Part shown: one piece after another, positions 1 to 9,125 of the stretch
How the letters are laid out: each line of letters begins with the position of its first letter
How positions within the stretch are numbered: the first letter of the stretch is position 1
Source: Paenibacillus sp. FSL H8-0332
GTDB lineage: Bacteria > Bacillota > Bacilli > Paenibacillales > Paenibacillaceae
DNA: 64,000 bases
Assembly (NCBI RefSeq): GCF_037963835.1
Contig: NZ_CP150145.1
Coordinates: forward strand, 1,922,001-1,986,000
Direction: 5' to 3'
Notes under the pieces: model-generated
What the model was told of the DNA's origin: nothing
The model's database searches: none
The model's input: the letters and a program-made list of their open reading frames with translations, nothing else
Translations under genes and position numbers: made by a program

Positions 1-2059
1 GGACTTCCTGGGTCTGCGGACTTTGTCGATTATTGAAAGGTGCATGAAGTGGGTGAAGGAGATGACCGGGAGCGTGCCGGATTTCCGCTTCATCCCGGAT
101 CATGATCCGCTTACCTATGAGATGCTGGGAGCAGGCGAGACTACTGGCGTATTCCAGCTAGAATCGGCTGGCGTGCGGCGGGTGCTGAAGGACCTGAAGC
201 CGAGTGGATTCGAGGATATTGTCTCGGTGGTGGCGCTGTACCGGCCGGGTCCGATGGAATTTATCCCGAAATTCATCGGGGGCAAGCATGGGGAGTTCGA
301 GGTCGTCTATCCTCATGCGGATCTGAAGCCGATTCTGGCTGATACGTACGGCATTATCGTCTATCAGGAGCAGATCATGCAGATTGCTTCGCTGATGGCC
401 GGCTTCTCGCTTGGCGAAGCAGACCTGCTGCGCCGTGCAGTGTCCAAGAAGAAGCGGGAGACACTGGATCAGGAGCGCAGCCACTTCGTGGAGGGCAGTC
501 TGAAGCAGGGCTACAGCGAAGCGGATGCCCATGCCGTCTACGATATGATCGTGCGGTTCGCCAACTACGGCTTCCCGCGCGCCCATGCGGCCGCTTACGG
601 GGTGCTGGCCTTCCAGACCGCTTATCTTAAGGCGCATTATCCGGTACAGTTCATGGCCGCTATGCTTACCGCCGTGATGGGTAACCACCGCAAGGTGGCG
701 GAGTACGTACTGGAATGCCGCCGCTCCGGGATTGGCGTGCTGCCGCCTGATGTCAACGAGAGCGGTGTGCTGTTCACGCCGGTGCCGGGCCAGGGGAGCG
801 GGCATATCCGCTTCGGGCTGGGAGCGGTCAAGAATGTGGGGACGCAGGCTGTGGAGAATATTATAACCGTCCGCAAGGAGCGGCCGTTCGACAGCCTGCT
901 CGATTTCTGCCGCCGGGTTGACTTACGTGTCTGCAACAAGCGGGTCATCGAATCGCTGCTGCAGACCGGTGCCTTCGATGCTCTGCCCGGACACCGGGCG
1001 CAGCTGCTGGCGATGCTGGATGAGACGGTGGACGCGGCGGCCAAATGGCGCAAGGAGCGCGATGAGCTGCAGATCCAGCTGTTCGACGACCTCATTGAGA
1101 CGCCGAACTGGGAGATCCGCTACCCGGATATACCGAGGTTCAGCGGAACCCAGCAGCTGGAGCTGGAGCGCGAGCTGCTCGGGCTCTATCTCTCCGGCCA
1201 TCCGCTGGATGATCATGCGGGGCTGCTGGAAGAGCCGGGAATGCAGAAGCTGATGGATCTTGGCGAAGCAGCGGATGAGAGTATGACCGTGACGGCCGGT
1301 ATGGTCGTGTCGCTGAAGGAGATCACGACCAAAGCCGGTAAGGCGATGGCTTTTGTGGAGTGGGAAGATCAGATCGAGCGCTGCGAGGTCGTACTCTTCC
1401 CTGAGGTGTGGAAACGCAGCCGCGCCCTGATCGAGAAGGGCGCGCTGCTGGCCCTGCGCGCCAAGGTGCAGCAGGAGGACGAGGGCTTCAAGCTGCTGGC
1501 CGAGGAGGTAGCTCCGCTCACCTCGGACAGCGTGCGCGCGCTGCTGCAGCGCCGCAGCGCCGGGGGCCGGCCCGCCTTCGGCGCGGGCCGCAGTGCCCCC
1601 GCAGGAGCGCCTGCGGCCGCTCCTGCCGCCCGCACGGGCGCCGGTGGCCCCGGCGCCCGGCCCGGTGGTGCAGCTGGCGCCGCCGCTGCACCGGGCACGC
1701 GCACACCGGCGGCCCAGCCGCCCGGTGCGCGCGCTTCCGCGGCCGCGTCAGACGCGCGGCCGGGCAGCCCTGCCCCGCTGCGCACGGGGCAGGCCCCGGC
1801 TGCTGAGCGCTTCGCAGACTCAGCGCAGAGCGCCCAGCGTGTCTTCATCAAGATCACGCCGGGCGCTGAGCTGAAGGGTCTGCTGCCGCGCCTCCAGGCG
1901 CTGCTGCAGAACCATCCGGGACCCGCAGCGACGCTGCTGTTCTACGAGCGCAACCAGAAGGTGCTTGCGCTCAGCGACAGTTACCGGATCGAGCCCTCGG
2001 AGGAGCTGTTCGCAGCCATTGAGGAGATGCTGGGTGCCGGAACTGTCCGCCTCAGATAG
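1..2059 (+). CDS. dnaE: DNA polymerase III alpha subunit DnaE (C-terminal part)
   Basis: This is the 3' part of a C-family replicative polymerase; the frame is open from base 2 and the start lies upstream of the window. The visible part has the palm/fingers motifs typical of DnaE (GVFQLES, YRPGPM, the VYQEQIMQIA stretch, FPRAHAAAYG), then the helix-hairpin-helix region, then an OB-fold (VTAGMVVSLKEITTKAGKA) that binds single-stranded template. After the OB-fold, at about 1555-1815, comes a roughly 85-residue linker made almost only of Ala, Gly, Pro and Arg with very high GC. A normal-looking C-terminal domain (RVFIKITPGAE onward) follows. The PHP domain would be upstream and is not seen. Product identity is secure; the linker is the odd part. 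The gene is followed by hairpins and a likely terminator. Confidence 0.97.
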   Translation, partial: DFLGLRTLSIIERCMKWVKEMTGSVPDFRFIPDHDPLTYEMLGAGETTGVFQLESAGVRRVLKDLKPSGFEDIVSVVALYRPGPMEFIPKFIGGKHGEFEVVYPHADLKPILADTYGIIVYQEQIMQIASLMAGFSLGEADLLRRAVSKKKRETLDQERSHFVEGSLKQGYSEADAHAVYDMIVRFANYGFPRAHAAAYGVLAFQTAYLKAHYPVQFMAAMLTAVMGNHRKVAEYVLECRRSGIGVLPPDVNESGVLFTPVPGQGSGHIRFGLGAVKNVGTQAVENIITVRKERPFDSLLDFCRRVDLRVCNKRVIESLLQTGAFDALPGHRAQLLAMLDETVDAAAKWRKERDELQIQLFDDLIETPNWEIRYPDIPRFSGTQQLELERELLGLYLSGHPLDDHAGLLEEPGMQKLMDLGEAADESMTVTAGMVVSLKEITTKAGKAMAFVEWEDQIERCEVVLFPEVWKRSRALIEKGALLALRAKVQQEDEGFKLLAEEVAPLTSDSVRALLQRRSAGGRPAFGAGRSAPAGAPAAAPAARTGAGGPGARPGGAAGAAAAPGTRTPAAQPPGARASAAASDARPGSPAPLRTGQAPAAERFADSAQSAQRVFIKITPGAELKGLLPRLQALLQNHPGPAATLLFYERNQKVLALSDSYRIEPSEELFAAIEEMLGAGTVRLR

Positions 2060-2139
2060 GAGCAGCCAAGCCATCCTTGGAGCATGTTCGAAGCGAACAT
2101 GCAGACAGGTGTAATAATGAGCATACCCAATGCACCATA

Positions 2140-2168
2140 ATCGGGGCATGGCAACCCTGATCTTTTTA
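2140..2168 (+). terminator. Probable rho-independent terminator of dnaE
   Basis: A 7-bp stem (2140-2146 with 2155-2161, one G-T pair) is followed by CTTTTTAG. A second perfect hairpin without a T-run, GCATGTTCG/CGAACATGC, sits closer to the dnaE stop at 2082-2102. A further 8-bp dyad (AGAGTGAA/TTCACTCT, 2209-2242) lies just before the next gene. Confidence 0.55.
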
Positions 2169-2297
2169 GCACATTTGCCCCCTCTTCCGCATACATTAGG
2201 GAACCAATAGAGTGAACTTATGAATCTGTCAGGCTTCACTCTCAAGTTCAGCTAAATCATAGCGGGGCATTGTCCCGTGCGGAAGGGGAATGACATC

Positions 2298-2798
2298 ATG
2301 TCCTATCAAATGGCGGAGGATCTGCTGGGGCGCCGGGGAGTATCGCTGAGCTCGATCGCGGAGATCGTCTATATTCTGCAATCGGTCTACTATCCGACTC
2401 TAACAGAGGAAGAATGTCTGGTAAGTGTCAAGTCGGTCCTGAGCAAAAGAGAGGTCCAGTATACGCTCATGACCGGGATTGCGCTGGATGAGCTGGCCGA
2501 GAAGAAGCTGCTGCCCCAGCCGTTTCAGGCGGTAATGGAAGCGGATGAATCGCTCTACGGGGCGGACGAGACTCTGGCGCTGGGCATCACGAGCGTGTAT
2601 GGAATGATCGGTCTGACCAGCTTCGGCTACCTCGATAAAATAAAGCTTGGAATTATCGGCAAATTGAATGATGATAAGGGGAGCATTCACGTATTTCTGG
2701 ATGATCTTGTGGCCGGAATTGCGGCTGCAGCTTCAGCCCGGATTGCCCACCGGCATGAGGGTGCGAAGGTATATCCCCATGTGACCGGGACCGAATAA
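2298..2798 (+). CDS. Phosphatidylglycerophosphatase A-like protein (YutG/PgpA family)
   Basis: A 166-residue protein resembling the small PgpA/YutG family of Gram-positive bacteria (features: SYQMAEDLLGRRGVSL at the N-terminus, LGITSVYGMIGLTSFGYLDK, KLNDDKGSIHVFLDDLVAGI, with the acidic N-D-D and F-L-D-D clusters typical of the family). PgpA enzymes remove the phosphate from phosphatidylglycerophosphate in phospholipid synthesis, but YutG-type proteins have few transmembrane segments and their exact substrate is less certain. An upstream in-frame GTG at 2277 would place the strong GGAAGGGG site inside the gene, so the ATG at 2298 with that ribosome binding site is preferred. It stands alone between dnaE and a small gene. 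Confidence 0.75.
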   Translation: MSYQMAEDLLGRRGVSLSSIAEIVYILQSVYYPTLTEEECLVSVKSVLSKREVQYTLMTGIALDELAEKKLLPQPFQAVMEADESLYGADETLALGITSVYGMIGLTSFGYLDKIKLGIIGKLNDDKGSIHVFLDDLVAGIAAAASARIAHRHEGAKVYPHVTGTE

Positions 2799-2945
2799 CG
2801 GCTGCTCCTGATACGTTGTGTGCGGCCTCCCGGACCTGAGTCCTTCCTGCCAGACTTGCTTGCGGGAAAAAAGAAAACTGTGTTATCATAATTTCATTAT
2901 ATTCAGGATACGGCTGGATTCGAGATTAGGGAGGCCTTGCAGGGC

Positions 2946-3134
2946 ATGTGGACGGTAATCTATATAGCGCCGACCGCCAAAGTGGCGGAGATGATCCAGA
3001 GGAAGCTTACGGAAGAAGGATTTCTGATTAAATGCCGTCCCATCAATATGTCCAAGCAGCAGTTTGAGATTCTGGTTCCTTCGGGAGAGCTTGAAGAAGT
3101 GCAGGAGGTTCTCAATCTGATTCTGCATCCCTGA
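2946..3134 (+). CDS. Small DUF2007-like protein
   Basis: A 62-residue protein beginning MWTVIYIAPT after the initiating Met. Its pattern of a beta strand, an amphipathic helix (AEMIQRKLTEEGF), two strands and a final helix (ELEEVQEVLNLIL) resembles DUF2007 'putative signal transducing' domains, a small ferredoxin-like fold; the assignment is by pattern only. The ATG at 2946 is preferred over a TTG at 2937 because the AGGGAGG site (2928-2934) is 11 nt from the ATG but only 2 nt from the TTG. It lies just before accD, about 84 nt away, and may share its transcript. No function is assigned. Confidence 0.6.
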   Translation: MWTVIYIAPTAKVAEMIQRKLTEEGFLIKCRPINMSKQQFEILVPSGELEEVQEVLNLILHP

Positions 3135-3218
3135 AGAGTATGGCGTAGAGATTCAAGAGCATTCATGACAGCGGCAAGCTGCTATTTACGCAAATAAACG
3201 GCTGAAGAGGTGCGACCC

Positions 3219-4112
3219 TTGTTCAAAGATTTATTTCAGAAAAAACGGAAGTACGCCACTATTCCTTCAGAACGTCTGGAGCGAAGCGGCGGACCGGCAG
3301 AAGGCGAGCGCCCCAAGCGGGAGATTCCCGAAGGCCTCATGAGCAAGTGTGCCAAATGCGGAACGATCCAGTACAGCAAGGAACTGGAGAAGAATTTGAA
3401 AATATGCCCGTCCTGCGGCTATCATATGCGCCTGAATGCGGCGGAACGGATTGCCATGACGCTTGACCCCGAAGGGTTCATTGAGTTCGACAGCGAGATG
3501 GCGTCCATTGATCCGCTGAAGTTCCCCGGCTATGCCTCCAAACTGGAGCAGCAGCAGTCCAAAACCGGACAGGTTGAAGCCGTAATCACCGGCCAGGGCA
3601 GCATCGGCGGACATCCTGTTATTGTAGCTGTGATGAACTTTGAGTTCTTCACCGGCAGCATGGGGTCCGTGGTCGGCGAGAAGATTACGAGAGCGGTTGA
3701 AGAAGCGACAGAGCGGGAATTACCGATGCTGATCTTCTCCACCTCCGGCGGGGCCAGAATGCAGGAGAGCATTCTAAGTCTCATGCAGATGGCGAAGACA
3801 AGTGCCGCGCTGGCCCGGTTCAGTGAAGCGGGCGGCCTCTATATCTCCATCATTACCGATCCGACCACCGGCGGGGTATCCGCTAGCTTTGCCAGCCTGG
3901 GCGACATTATTATTGCCGAGCCTGGAGCGGTATTCGGCTTTGCCGGACGGATTGTCATCGAGCAGACGATCCGCCAGAAGCTGCCCGAGGATTTCCAGAC
4001 GGCAGAGTTCAATCTGCAGCATGGACAGCTGGATATGGTCGTGCACCGTAAGGAAATGCGCTCCACACTCACCAAGCTGCTGGAGCTGCATGATGTGAAA
4101 GGGGGATTTTAG
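3219..4112 (+). CDS. accD: Acetyl-CoA carboxylase carboxyltransferase subunit beta
   Basis: AccD forms, with AccA, the carboxyltransferase half of acetyl-CoA carboxylase, which moves the carboxyl group from biotin to acetyl-CoA to give malonyl-CoA for fatty acid synthesis. The protein (297 residues) carries the N-terminal four-Cys zinc ribbon (C44, C47, C63, C66 in CAKCG...CPSCG) and the crotonase-fold core ([37 protein letters not shown]). The TTG at 3219 is chosen because it gives the family-typical start [13 protein letters not shown] and has an AAGAGGTG site 6 nt upstream; a longer GTG start at 3210 overlaps that site. accA starts one base after the stop, so the two are certainly cotranscribed. 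Confidence 0.97.
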   Translation: MFKDLFQKKRKYATIPSERLERSGGPAEGERPKREIPEGLMSKCAKCGTIQYSKELEKNLKICPSCGYHMRLNAAERIAMTLDPEGFIEFDSEMASIDPLKFPGYASKLEQQQSKTGQVEAVITGQGSIGGHPVIVAVMNFEFFTGSMGSVVGEKITRAVEEATERELPMLIFSTSGGARMQESILSLMQMAKTSAALARFSEAGGLYISIITDPTTGGVSASFASLGDIIIAEPGAVFGFAGRIVIEQTIRQKLPEDFQTAEFNLQHGQLDMVVHRKEMRSTLTKLLELHDVKGGF

Positions 4113-4113
4113 G

Positions 4114-5115
4114 TTGGCAGGAGAGTTGCCTTTTGAAATGCCTCTGGTAGAAATGCGCAAAAAAATCGCCGAACTCAAGCAGTTTGGCGAAGAGAAGGGC
4201 ATTGATTTCAGCGATGAGGTAGCCCGGCTTGAAGAGCGCTACAGCGAACTGGAGAATGAGATCTATTCCAATATATCCCCGGCCCAGAAGATGCATCTGG
4301 CCCGGCATCACGTACGCCCGACCTCGCTGGATCTGATCGGGCTTATCTTCACGGATTTCATCGAGTTGCATGGTGACCGCCTATACGGTGACGATCTCGC
4401 TGTAGTCGGCGGAATCGCCAAGCTGAACGGCCGGCCGGTGACCGTCATCGGGCAGCAGCGCGGCAAGGATACGAAGGAGAATATTCTGCGCTTCTTCGGC
4501 AGTGCCCATCCGGAGGGCTTCCGCAAGTCACTGCGGCTGATGAAGCAGGCGGAGAAGTTCGGCCGCCCGATCATCACCTTTGTCGATACCAAAGGGGCTT
4601 ACCCCGGCAACACCGCCGAGGAACGCGGACAATCGGGAGCGATTGCCCGCAATTTGTTCGAGATGTCTCAGCTGGCCGTACCGGTGATCTGCGTGATCAT
4701 AGGCGAGGGCGGCAGCGGCGGAGCCTTGGCCATGGCTGTGGGCAACCGTGTGCTGATGCTGGAGAATGCGATCTATTCTGCGATCTCTCCTAACGGTGCA
4801 GCGTCGATTCTGTGGAAGGATGCAACCAAGGCGGAGCAAGCGGCAGAGGCCATGAAGATTACGGCCACCGATCTGCTGGAGATGGAAGTGATCGAGGAGA
4901 TTATTGCTGAGCCCAGAGGCGGTGCGCACCGGGATTACGAAGCTGCGGCTGAGGCGGTTAAGGACACGGTCTGGCGTCACCTGCAAGAGCTGTCTGGTAT
5001 GGATGCAGCGGCGCTGAAGGAAGACCGTTACCTGAAATTCCGCAAAATCGGCGAGTTTTCCGAGTCGCTACTAGAGCAGGATTCCGATCAGGAAGAAGTG
5101 CAGATTGTGGAGTAA
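4114..5115 (+). CDS. accA: Acetyl-CoA carboxylase carboxyltransferase subunit alpha
   Basis: AccA is the second half of the carboxyltransferase. The 333-residue protein has the N-terminal helical segment ([16 protein letters not shown]) and the crotonase-like core with [31 protein letters not shown] and [10 protein letters not shown]. It starts with TTG one base after the accD stop, with a GGGGG site inside the end of accD. This tight coupling fits the equal stoichiometry of the two subunits. A strong hairpin terminator follows at 5242. In B. subtilis pfkA follows accA; here there is none. Confidence 0.97.
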   Translation: MAGELPFEMPLVEMRKKIAELKQFGEEKGIDFSDEVARLEERYSELENEIYSNISPAQKMHLARHHVRPTSLDLIGLIFTDFIELHGDRLYGDDLAVVGGIAKLNGRPVTVIGQQRGKDTKENILRFFGSAHPEGFRKSLRLMKQAEKFGRPIITFVDTKGAYPGNTAEERGQSGAIARNLFEMSQLAVPVICVIIGEGGSGGALAMAVGNRVLMLENAIYSAISPNGAASILWKDATKAEQAAEAMKITATDLLEMEVIEEIIAEPRGGAHRDYEAAAEAVKDTVWRHLQELSGMDAAALKEDRYLKFRKIGEFSESLLEQDSDQEEVQIVE

Positions 5116-5241
5116 GCGGGGAGATTCTCTCCGGGGAATGAGCGGCATGGCCGATACCTCCGGTTTGCACTTTTTAACATATTCCAGCTTATTCCAGCCC
5201 GTAATCGGGACAAGACCAATTATACAATTAATCCCATTCCG

Positions 5242-5277
5242 ATCATCCTGTTCTTCTTGCAGGATGATTTTTCTTTT
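5242..5277 (+). terminator. Rho-independent terminator of accD-accA
   Basis: ATCATCCTG and CAGGATGAT form a 9-bp perfect stem around a 9-nt loop, followed by TTTTCTTTT. Confidence 0.85.
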
Positions 5278-5490
5278 ATCGGCCATCCTATATTATTCGA
5301 CTTTAATTTACAGCAAAAACAGGCACTAACATTGATTTTGTGTTCAACATGCAGTAATATTCATAAGGGCGCAATAAAACGTGCATGTCTTTACATGTGA
5401 TAAAGTTCCTATACAGAGAGCGAACCTTATAGTAGATTTTGTAGTTGGAAAAGACGAGACAGAGAGAACGAAAAAACGGAGGAAAACCTA
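5278..5490 (+). other. pyk upstream region
   Basis: Noncoding AT-rich leader of pyk. A small dyad, CATGT-CTTT-ACATG, lies at 5384-5397, and GGAGG at about 5479-5483 is the ribosome binding site. TTTACA (5391 onward) and TATACA nearby are promoter-like but the spacing (14) is poor, so no promoter is assigned. No pfkA remnant can be read here on either strand. Confidence 0.4.
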
Positions 5491-6915
5491 ATGCGGAAAA
5501 GTAAAATTGTATGTACGATCGGACCTGCAAGTGAATCGTTGGAGAATATCAAAAAATTGATTTTGGCTGGTATGAATGTGGCCCGTCTGAACTTCTCCCA
5601 CGGCGATTTTGATGAGCATGGAGCCCGGATCAACACGATCCGTCAAGCATCCAAGGAACTTGGCAAGACCGTTGCCATCCTGCTCGACACCAAAGGACCT
5701 GAGATTCGTACAGGCAAGCTGGAAGTAGAACCGATTGAACTGGTTCAGGATGAGTATCTGACATTGACTACGGAAGAGATCCTTGGCGACCACAACCGTA
5801 TCTCCATCACTTACAACAACCTGCCTAACGATGTTCAAGTAGGATCGACGATCCTGATCGACGACGGCCTGATCGGCCTTACGGTTGTCGACATTCAAGG
5901 CACTGAAATCAAGACCCGTATTGTTAACGGCGGTACGATCAAGAGCAAGAAGGGTGTTAACGTACCAGGAGTATCTATCTCCTTGCCGGGTATTACGGAA
6001 AAAGATACCAATGATATCATTTTCGGGATCGGACAGGACATTGATTTTATTGCCGCTTCTTTCGTACGCAAAGCCAGCGACGTTCTGGAAATCCGTGAAC
6101 TGCTTGCGAAGCATGATGCTTCCCACATCCAGATCATTTCCAAGATCGAGAACCAGGAAGGTGTCGATAACCTGGATGAAATCCTGGCAGTATCCGACGG
6201 CCTGATGGTTGCCCGTGGCGACCTTGGTGTAGAAATCCCTGCTGAAGATGTACCTTTGGCTCAGAAGCTGATGATTCAGAAATGTAACATCGCCGGCAAA
6301 CCGGTAATCACAGCTACCCAAATGCTGGATTCCATGCAGCGCAACCCGCGCCCAACCCGCGCTGAAGCAAGTGACGTAGCGAACGCAATCTTCGACGGAA
6401 CCGATGCAATCATGCTGTCCGGTGAGACTGCTGCCGGGAAATATCCGGTAGAATCCGTACTGACTATGTCCCGTATTGCTGAGAAAGCAGAATCTGCTCT
6501 GAACCATCGTGAGATCTTCATGAAGCAGCAGATTGCTCAAGAAACTACTGTAACTGAAGCGATCAGCCAATCCGTAGCGATCTCCGCTCTGGATCTGAAT
6601 GCCAAGGCGATCATTTCTTCGACTGTAACTGGCCACACTGCACGCGTGGTTTCCAAATATCGTCCTAAATCACAGATCATTGCTGTGACTACCCAGGAAA
6701 GAACCATGCGTCAGCTGGCGCTGGTATGGGGCGTAACTCCTGTATTCGGTCCTGAAGCTCATTCTACTGACGAATTGCTGGAAACAGCTCTTAACGGCGG
6801 TAAAGCTTCCGGTCTGGTTAAAGCCGGCGATCTTGTAGTCATCACTGCAGGTATCCCGCTTGGACGTTCCGGTTCCACTAACCTGGTGAAGGTAGATACG
6901 ATTCCAGCCGACTAG
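5491..6915 (+). CDS. pyk: Pyruvate kinase
   Basis: Converts phosphoenolpyruvate and ADP to pyruvate and ATP in the last step of glycolysis. The start [16 protein letters not shown] is standard and is preceded by a strong GGAGG. The barrel contains [30 protein letters not shown], the signature region around ARGDLGVEI and the substrate-binding TATQMLDSM. The length of 474 residues is that of the minimal enzyme; the extra PEP-utilising C-terminal domain found in B. subtilis Pyk (about 585 residues) is absent. Codon use differs visibly from the neighbours (many AAA, GAA, GTA and ACT codons and lower GC), which fits a highly expressed gene. A clear terminator follows. Confidence 0.97.
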   Translation: MRKSKIVCTIGPASESLENIKKLILAGMNVARLNFSHGDFDEHGARINTIRQASKELGKTVAILLDTKGPEIRTGKLEVEPIELVQDEYLTLTTEEILGDHNRISITYNNLPNDVQVGSTILIDDGLIGLTVVDIQGTEIKTRIVNGGTIKSKKGVNVPGVSISLPGITEKDTNDIIFGIGQDIDFIAASFVRKASDVLEIRELLAKHDASHIQIISKIENQEGVDNLDEILAVSDGLMVARGDLGVEIPAEDVPLAQKLMIQKCNIAGKPVITATQMLDSMQRNPRPTRAEASDVANAIFDGTDAIMLSGETAAGKYPVESVLTMSRIAEKAESALNHREIFMKQQIAQETTVTEAISQSVAISALDLNAKAIISSTVTGHTARVVSKYRPKSQIIAVTTQERTMRQLALVWGVTPVFGPEAHSTDELLETALNGGKASGLVKAGDLVVITAGIPLGRSGSTNLVKVDTIPAD

Positions 6916-6954
6916 GATTTGGAAGAGCATCTGCAGCACGAATAAGATATAATA

Positions 6955-6992
6955 AAAAGAGCAGTGGCGCTTGATTGCCGCTGCTCTTTTTT
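6955..6992 (+). terminator. Rho-independent terminator of pyk
   Basis: AGAGCAGTGGC (6958-6968) pairs with GCCGCTGCTCT (6977-6987) with one G-T pair and an 8-nt loop, followed by a run of T. Confidence 0.92.
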
Positions 6993-7049
6993 GATATCGA
7001 TGATGCAAATGGATATATTGGACCTGAGTGTGTGGAGCAGGACGGCAGG

Positions 7050-7793
7050 TCAGGGAGTCGTATAAATAGGGTTCCTGGAATACACGGCAGGGGGACTTTT
7101 ATGATAAATTCGTCTGACCGAAAAGGCGCTTCCGCAAGAGCGCGGAGGAGAAGGCACGGCCAGCAGCTTCTTATTCTGGATCATAATGCCGCCGTCTGAG
7201 ACCTTTAGTCTGGGGCTACGTCCATTGACTTGGCAACAGGTGAAGCAAACTGTGGATAACTTGGACAGCGGCGCGATATCGAACCCTACCTGCGGTGCTT
7301 CGACAATCCATTCGGCAGAGCTTTGCGGTCCGTTATAGCGCTGTACGGTGCGGAAAACCCAGCATTTGCTGAGATTGCGCAGGGTGATGCACCATTTGCC
7401 GGGACTTATCTTGACAATGGAAGCGCGCATATGGTTGCCGGGAGAGACGGGGAGAGGAATTACGGTCTCGGAGGCGGGGAGAATCTCCCACCAGGCATAA
7501 TACCGGACTTTTCCGTTCACCGACTCATGGCCGGTGCCCGTCTGAATAAGGCTGCTGTTCTTGAAGCCGTCGATGCCGATCCAGGCCGAGGAGAACGTAG
7601 GTTTTACCGTAGGCTTTACATAAGGGACGATCCAGTCGGCGGATATCTGCCGGTAGCTGCCTTTTTTGCCGGAAATGGCATAACCGCTCCAGTTGCTTGA
7701 CGTCCAGCCGAAGCCTGAACTGGCGGCTCTGCCCGTATTGAGTTTATCCTTCAGACAGGGTTTGCTTCGTGTTAATCTATTGACTTGGCCCAC
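7050..7793 (-). CDS. G1 family (eqolisin) glutamic peptidase-like protein
   Basis: A 247-residue protein with the signature regions of eqolisins, the acid glutamic peptidases first known from fungi: SSNWSGYAI near the N-terminus, SADWIVP, SSAWIGIDGF, SLIQTGTGHES and, about 70 residues later, SSAEWIVEAP. In the fungal enzymes the catalytic pair is a Gln and a Glu; the Gln of LIQTG and the Glu of AEWIVEAP are the natural candidates here. No signal peptide is visible: the protein starts at a GTG behind GAGGCGGTGG, so export by the usual route is doubtful. The last 40 residues (RSCGSAFSVRRIY onward) are basic and poorly structured. It is transcribed against pyk and divergently from the MFS gene. 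The family assignment is good; activity and location are inferred. Confidence 0.82.
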   Translation of the reverse strand: MGQVNRLTRSKPCLKDKLNTGRAASSGFGWTSSNWSGYAISGKKGSYRQISADWIVPYVKPTVKPTFSSAWIGIDGFKNSSLIQTGTGHESVNGKVRYYAWWEILPASETVIPLPVSPGNHMRASIVKISPGKWCITLRNLSKCWVFRTVQRYNGPQSSAEWIVEAPQVGFDIAPLSKLSTVCFTCCQVNGRSPRLKVSDGGIMIQNKKLLAVPSPPRSCGSAFSVRRIYHKSPPAVYSRNPIYTTP

Positions 7794-7895
7794 TTGTCCA
7801 CCGCCTCATAATAGGTTGTGCTCTATTTAATGCAGCAGGCGGCTATGAAGGTTGGGTATTCTGTTAAAAAGAATGAGAGAGGACTTGTAATCCCC

Positions 7896-9077
7896 ATGGA
7901 AAAAATAACAAAGCTGCGCGGGTTCTATCTGTTTCTGGGACTGGCCGGGGGCTCCTTCGGATCTTACCTGTCGCTGCTGCTGAAATCGAATGGACTTGAG
8001 GTCAGCCAGATCGGCGTGCTGATGGCTATGGGTACGCTGATCGCCATCTGTGTCCAGCCTTTATGGGGAGTGGTCTCCGACCGGTATAACCAGGCGCGGC
8101 TGGTGCTGATTCTGAGCGTGGCGGTTCCGGCAGTGCTTGCGGTCCTATACCGGTCGGAATATTTTATCGTGCTGATGCTGGTGTATACCGTGTCCACGAT
8201 CTTCTCCTCTACACAGGCGCCTATAGCCGACTCCTACGCCATAGTGGCCGCGAACAGGGCTGGAGCCACTTACGGCAGCATCCGCATGATGATGAGCATA
8301 GGCGCCGCCGTAGGGGCCATTGCGGGGGGACAGTATGTATCCAAGTTCTCCGTATCAAGCATCTGGCTGCCGTTTCTGCTGCTGAATAGCGTCGCTGTAG
8401 TGATTGCCTTCACCCTTCCCAAGCAGGCGGAGGAGAATCATATGATGAGCCAGTCCTTCTCCCAGGGGATCAAAAAACTGCTTGGCAACCGCATATTCCT
8501 GGCCTTCCTTGGCGGCAGCTTTCTGGTCAATCAGACCATGACGGCGTTCGGGACCTATTTCGTCATTGCCTTCCAGTCGGTCGGAGGGTCCACCAGCTCT
8601 GCGGGGATCGCTCTGTTCCTGGCGTCGATTACCAATGTTCCGTCCATGTTCTTCGCTTCCCGTGTGATCCGCAGGCTGGGCATGGAGCGGACGCTGCTGC
8701 TCGGTGCGCTGATCTATGTGCTGCGCTGGGGAATTCAGGTGGCCTTCCCGTACCCTTCGGTTATGATCGGCGTACAGGTGCTTCACGGCCTCTCGTTCGG
8801 GTTCTTTTATATCGCGGCGGTTGAATATGTATCGAAGATTACCTCAGCGGAGATGCAGGCGACCGGGCAAAGTGTCTTTAACATCGTATTCTCCGGGTTA
8901 GCCGGCATTCTGGGCAATCTGTTGAACGGGATGCTGCTGAATCAGGGCGGGGTCGAGCTGATGAACCTCTCCTGTATGCTTAGTGCGGCTGCGGGCGCGG
9001 CCCTTCTGTTCTATGTCGCCCGAAGCTCACGCCGCAAACTGCCGCTGAAGTCTGCATCCGGCGGGATCGGCGCTTAG
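7896..9077 (+). CDS. MFS transporter (YwbF / 3-phenylpropionate-transporter-like)
   Basis: An integral membrane protein of 393 residues with about 12 hydrophobic segments in two halves. The cytoplasmic loop 2-3 motif of the major facilitator superfamily is visible as GVVSDRYNQARL. The overall layout (LRGFYLFLGLAGGSFGSYLSLLLKSNGLEVSQIG at the N-terminus, read in parts) matches the MFS_1-like group that includes YwbF and HcaT, whose substrates are mostly unknown. The ATG at 7896 (MEKITKLRG) is preferred over the upstream 7818 start because the protein then begins right before the first helix; AGAGAGGAC is about 13 nt upstream. It is followed closely by a thioesterase gene and may be cotranscribed with it. 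The substrate is not predicted. Confidence 0.85.
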   Translation: MEKITKLRGFYLFLGLAGGSFGSYLSLLLKSNGLEVSQIGVLMAMGTLIAICVQPLWGVVSDRYNQARLVLILSVAVPAVLAVLYRSEYFIVLMLVYTVSTIFSSTQAPIADSYAIVAANRAGATYGSIRMMMSIGAAVGAIAGGQYVSKFSVSSIWLPFLLLNSVAVVIAFTLPKQAEENHMMSQSFSQGIKKLLGNRIFLAFLGGSFLVNQTMTAFGTYFVIAFQSVGGSTSSAGIALFLASITNVPSMFFASRVIRRLGMERTLLLGALIYVLRWGIQVAFPYPSVMIGVQVLHGLSFGFFYIAAVEYVSKITSAEMQATGQSVFNIVFSGLAGILGNLLNGMLLNQGGVELMNLSCMLSAAAGAALLFYVARSSRRKLPLKSASGGIGA

Positions 9078-9125
9078 CGGGCTGATGGCTGCCGGATAGG
9101 CTGTATTTTAGAAAGGAGCATGAAT

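Noticed and set aside
5488..6636. A 382-codon open frame on the minus strand opposite pyk
   Set aside because: Shadow frame of a highly biased gene; no plausible start site and no domain pattern.
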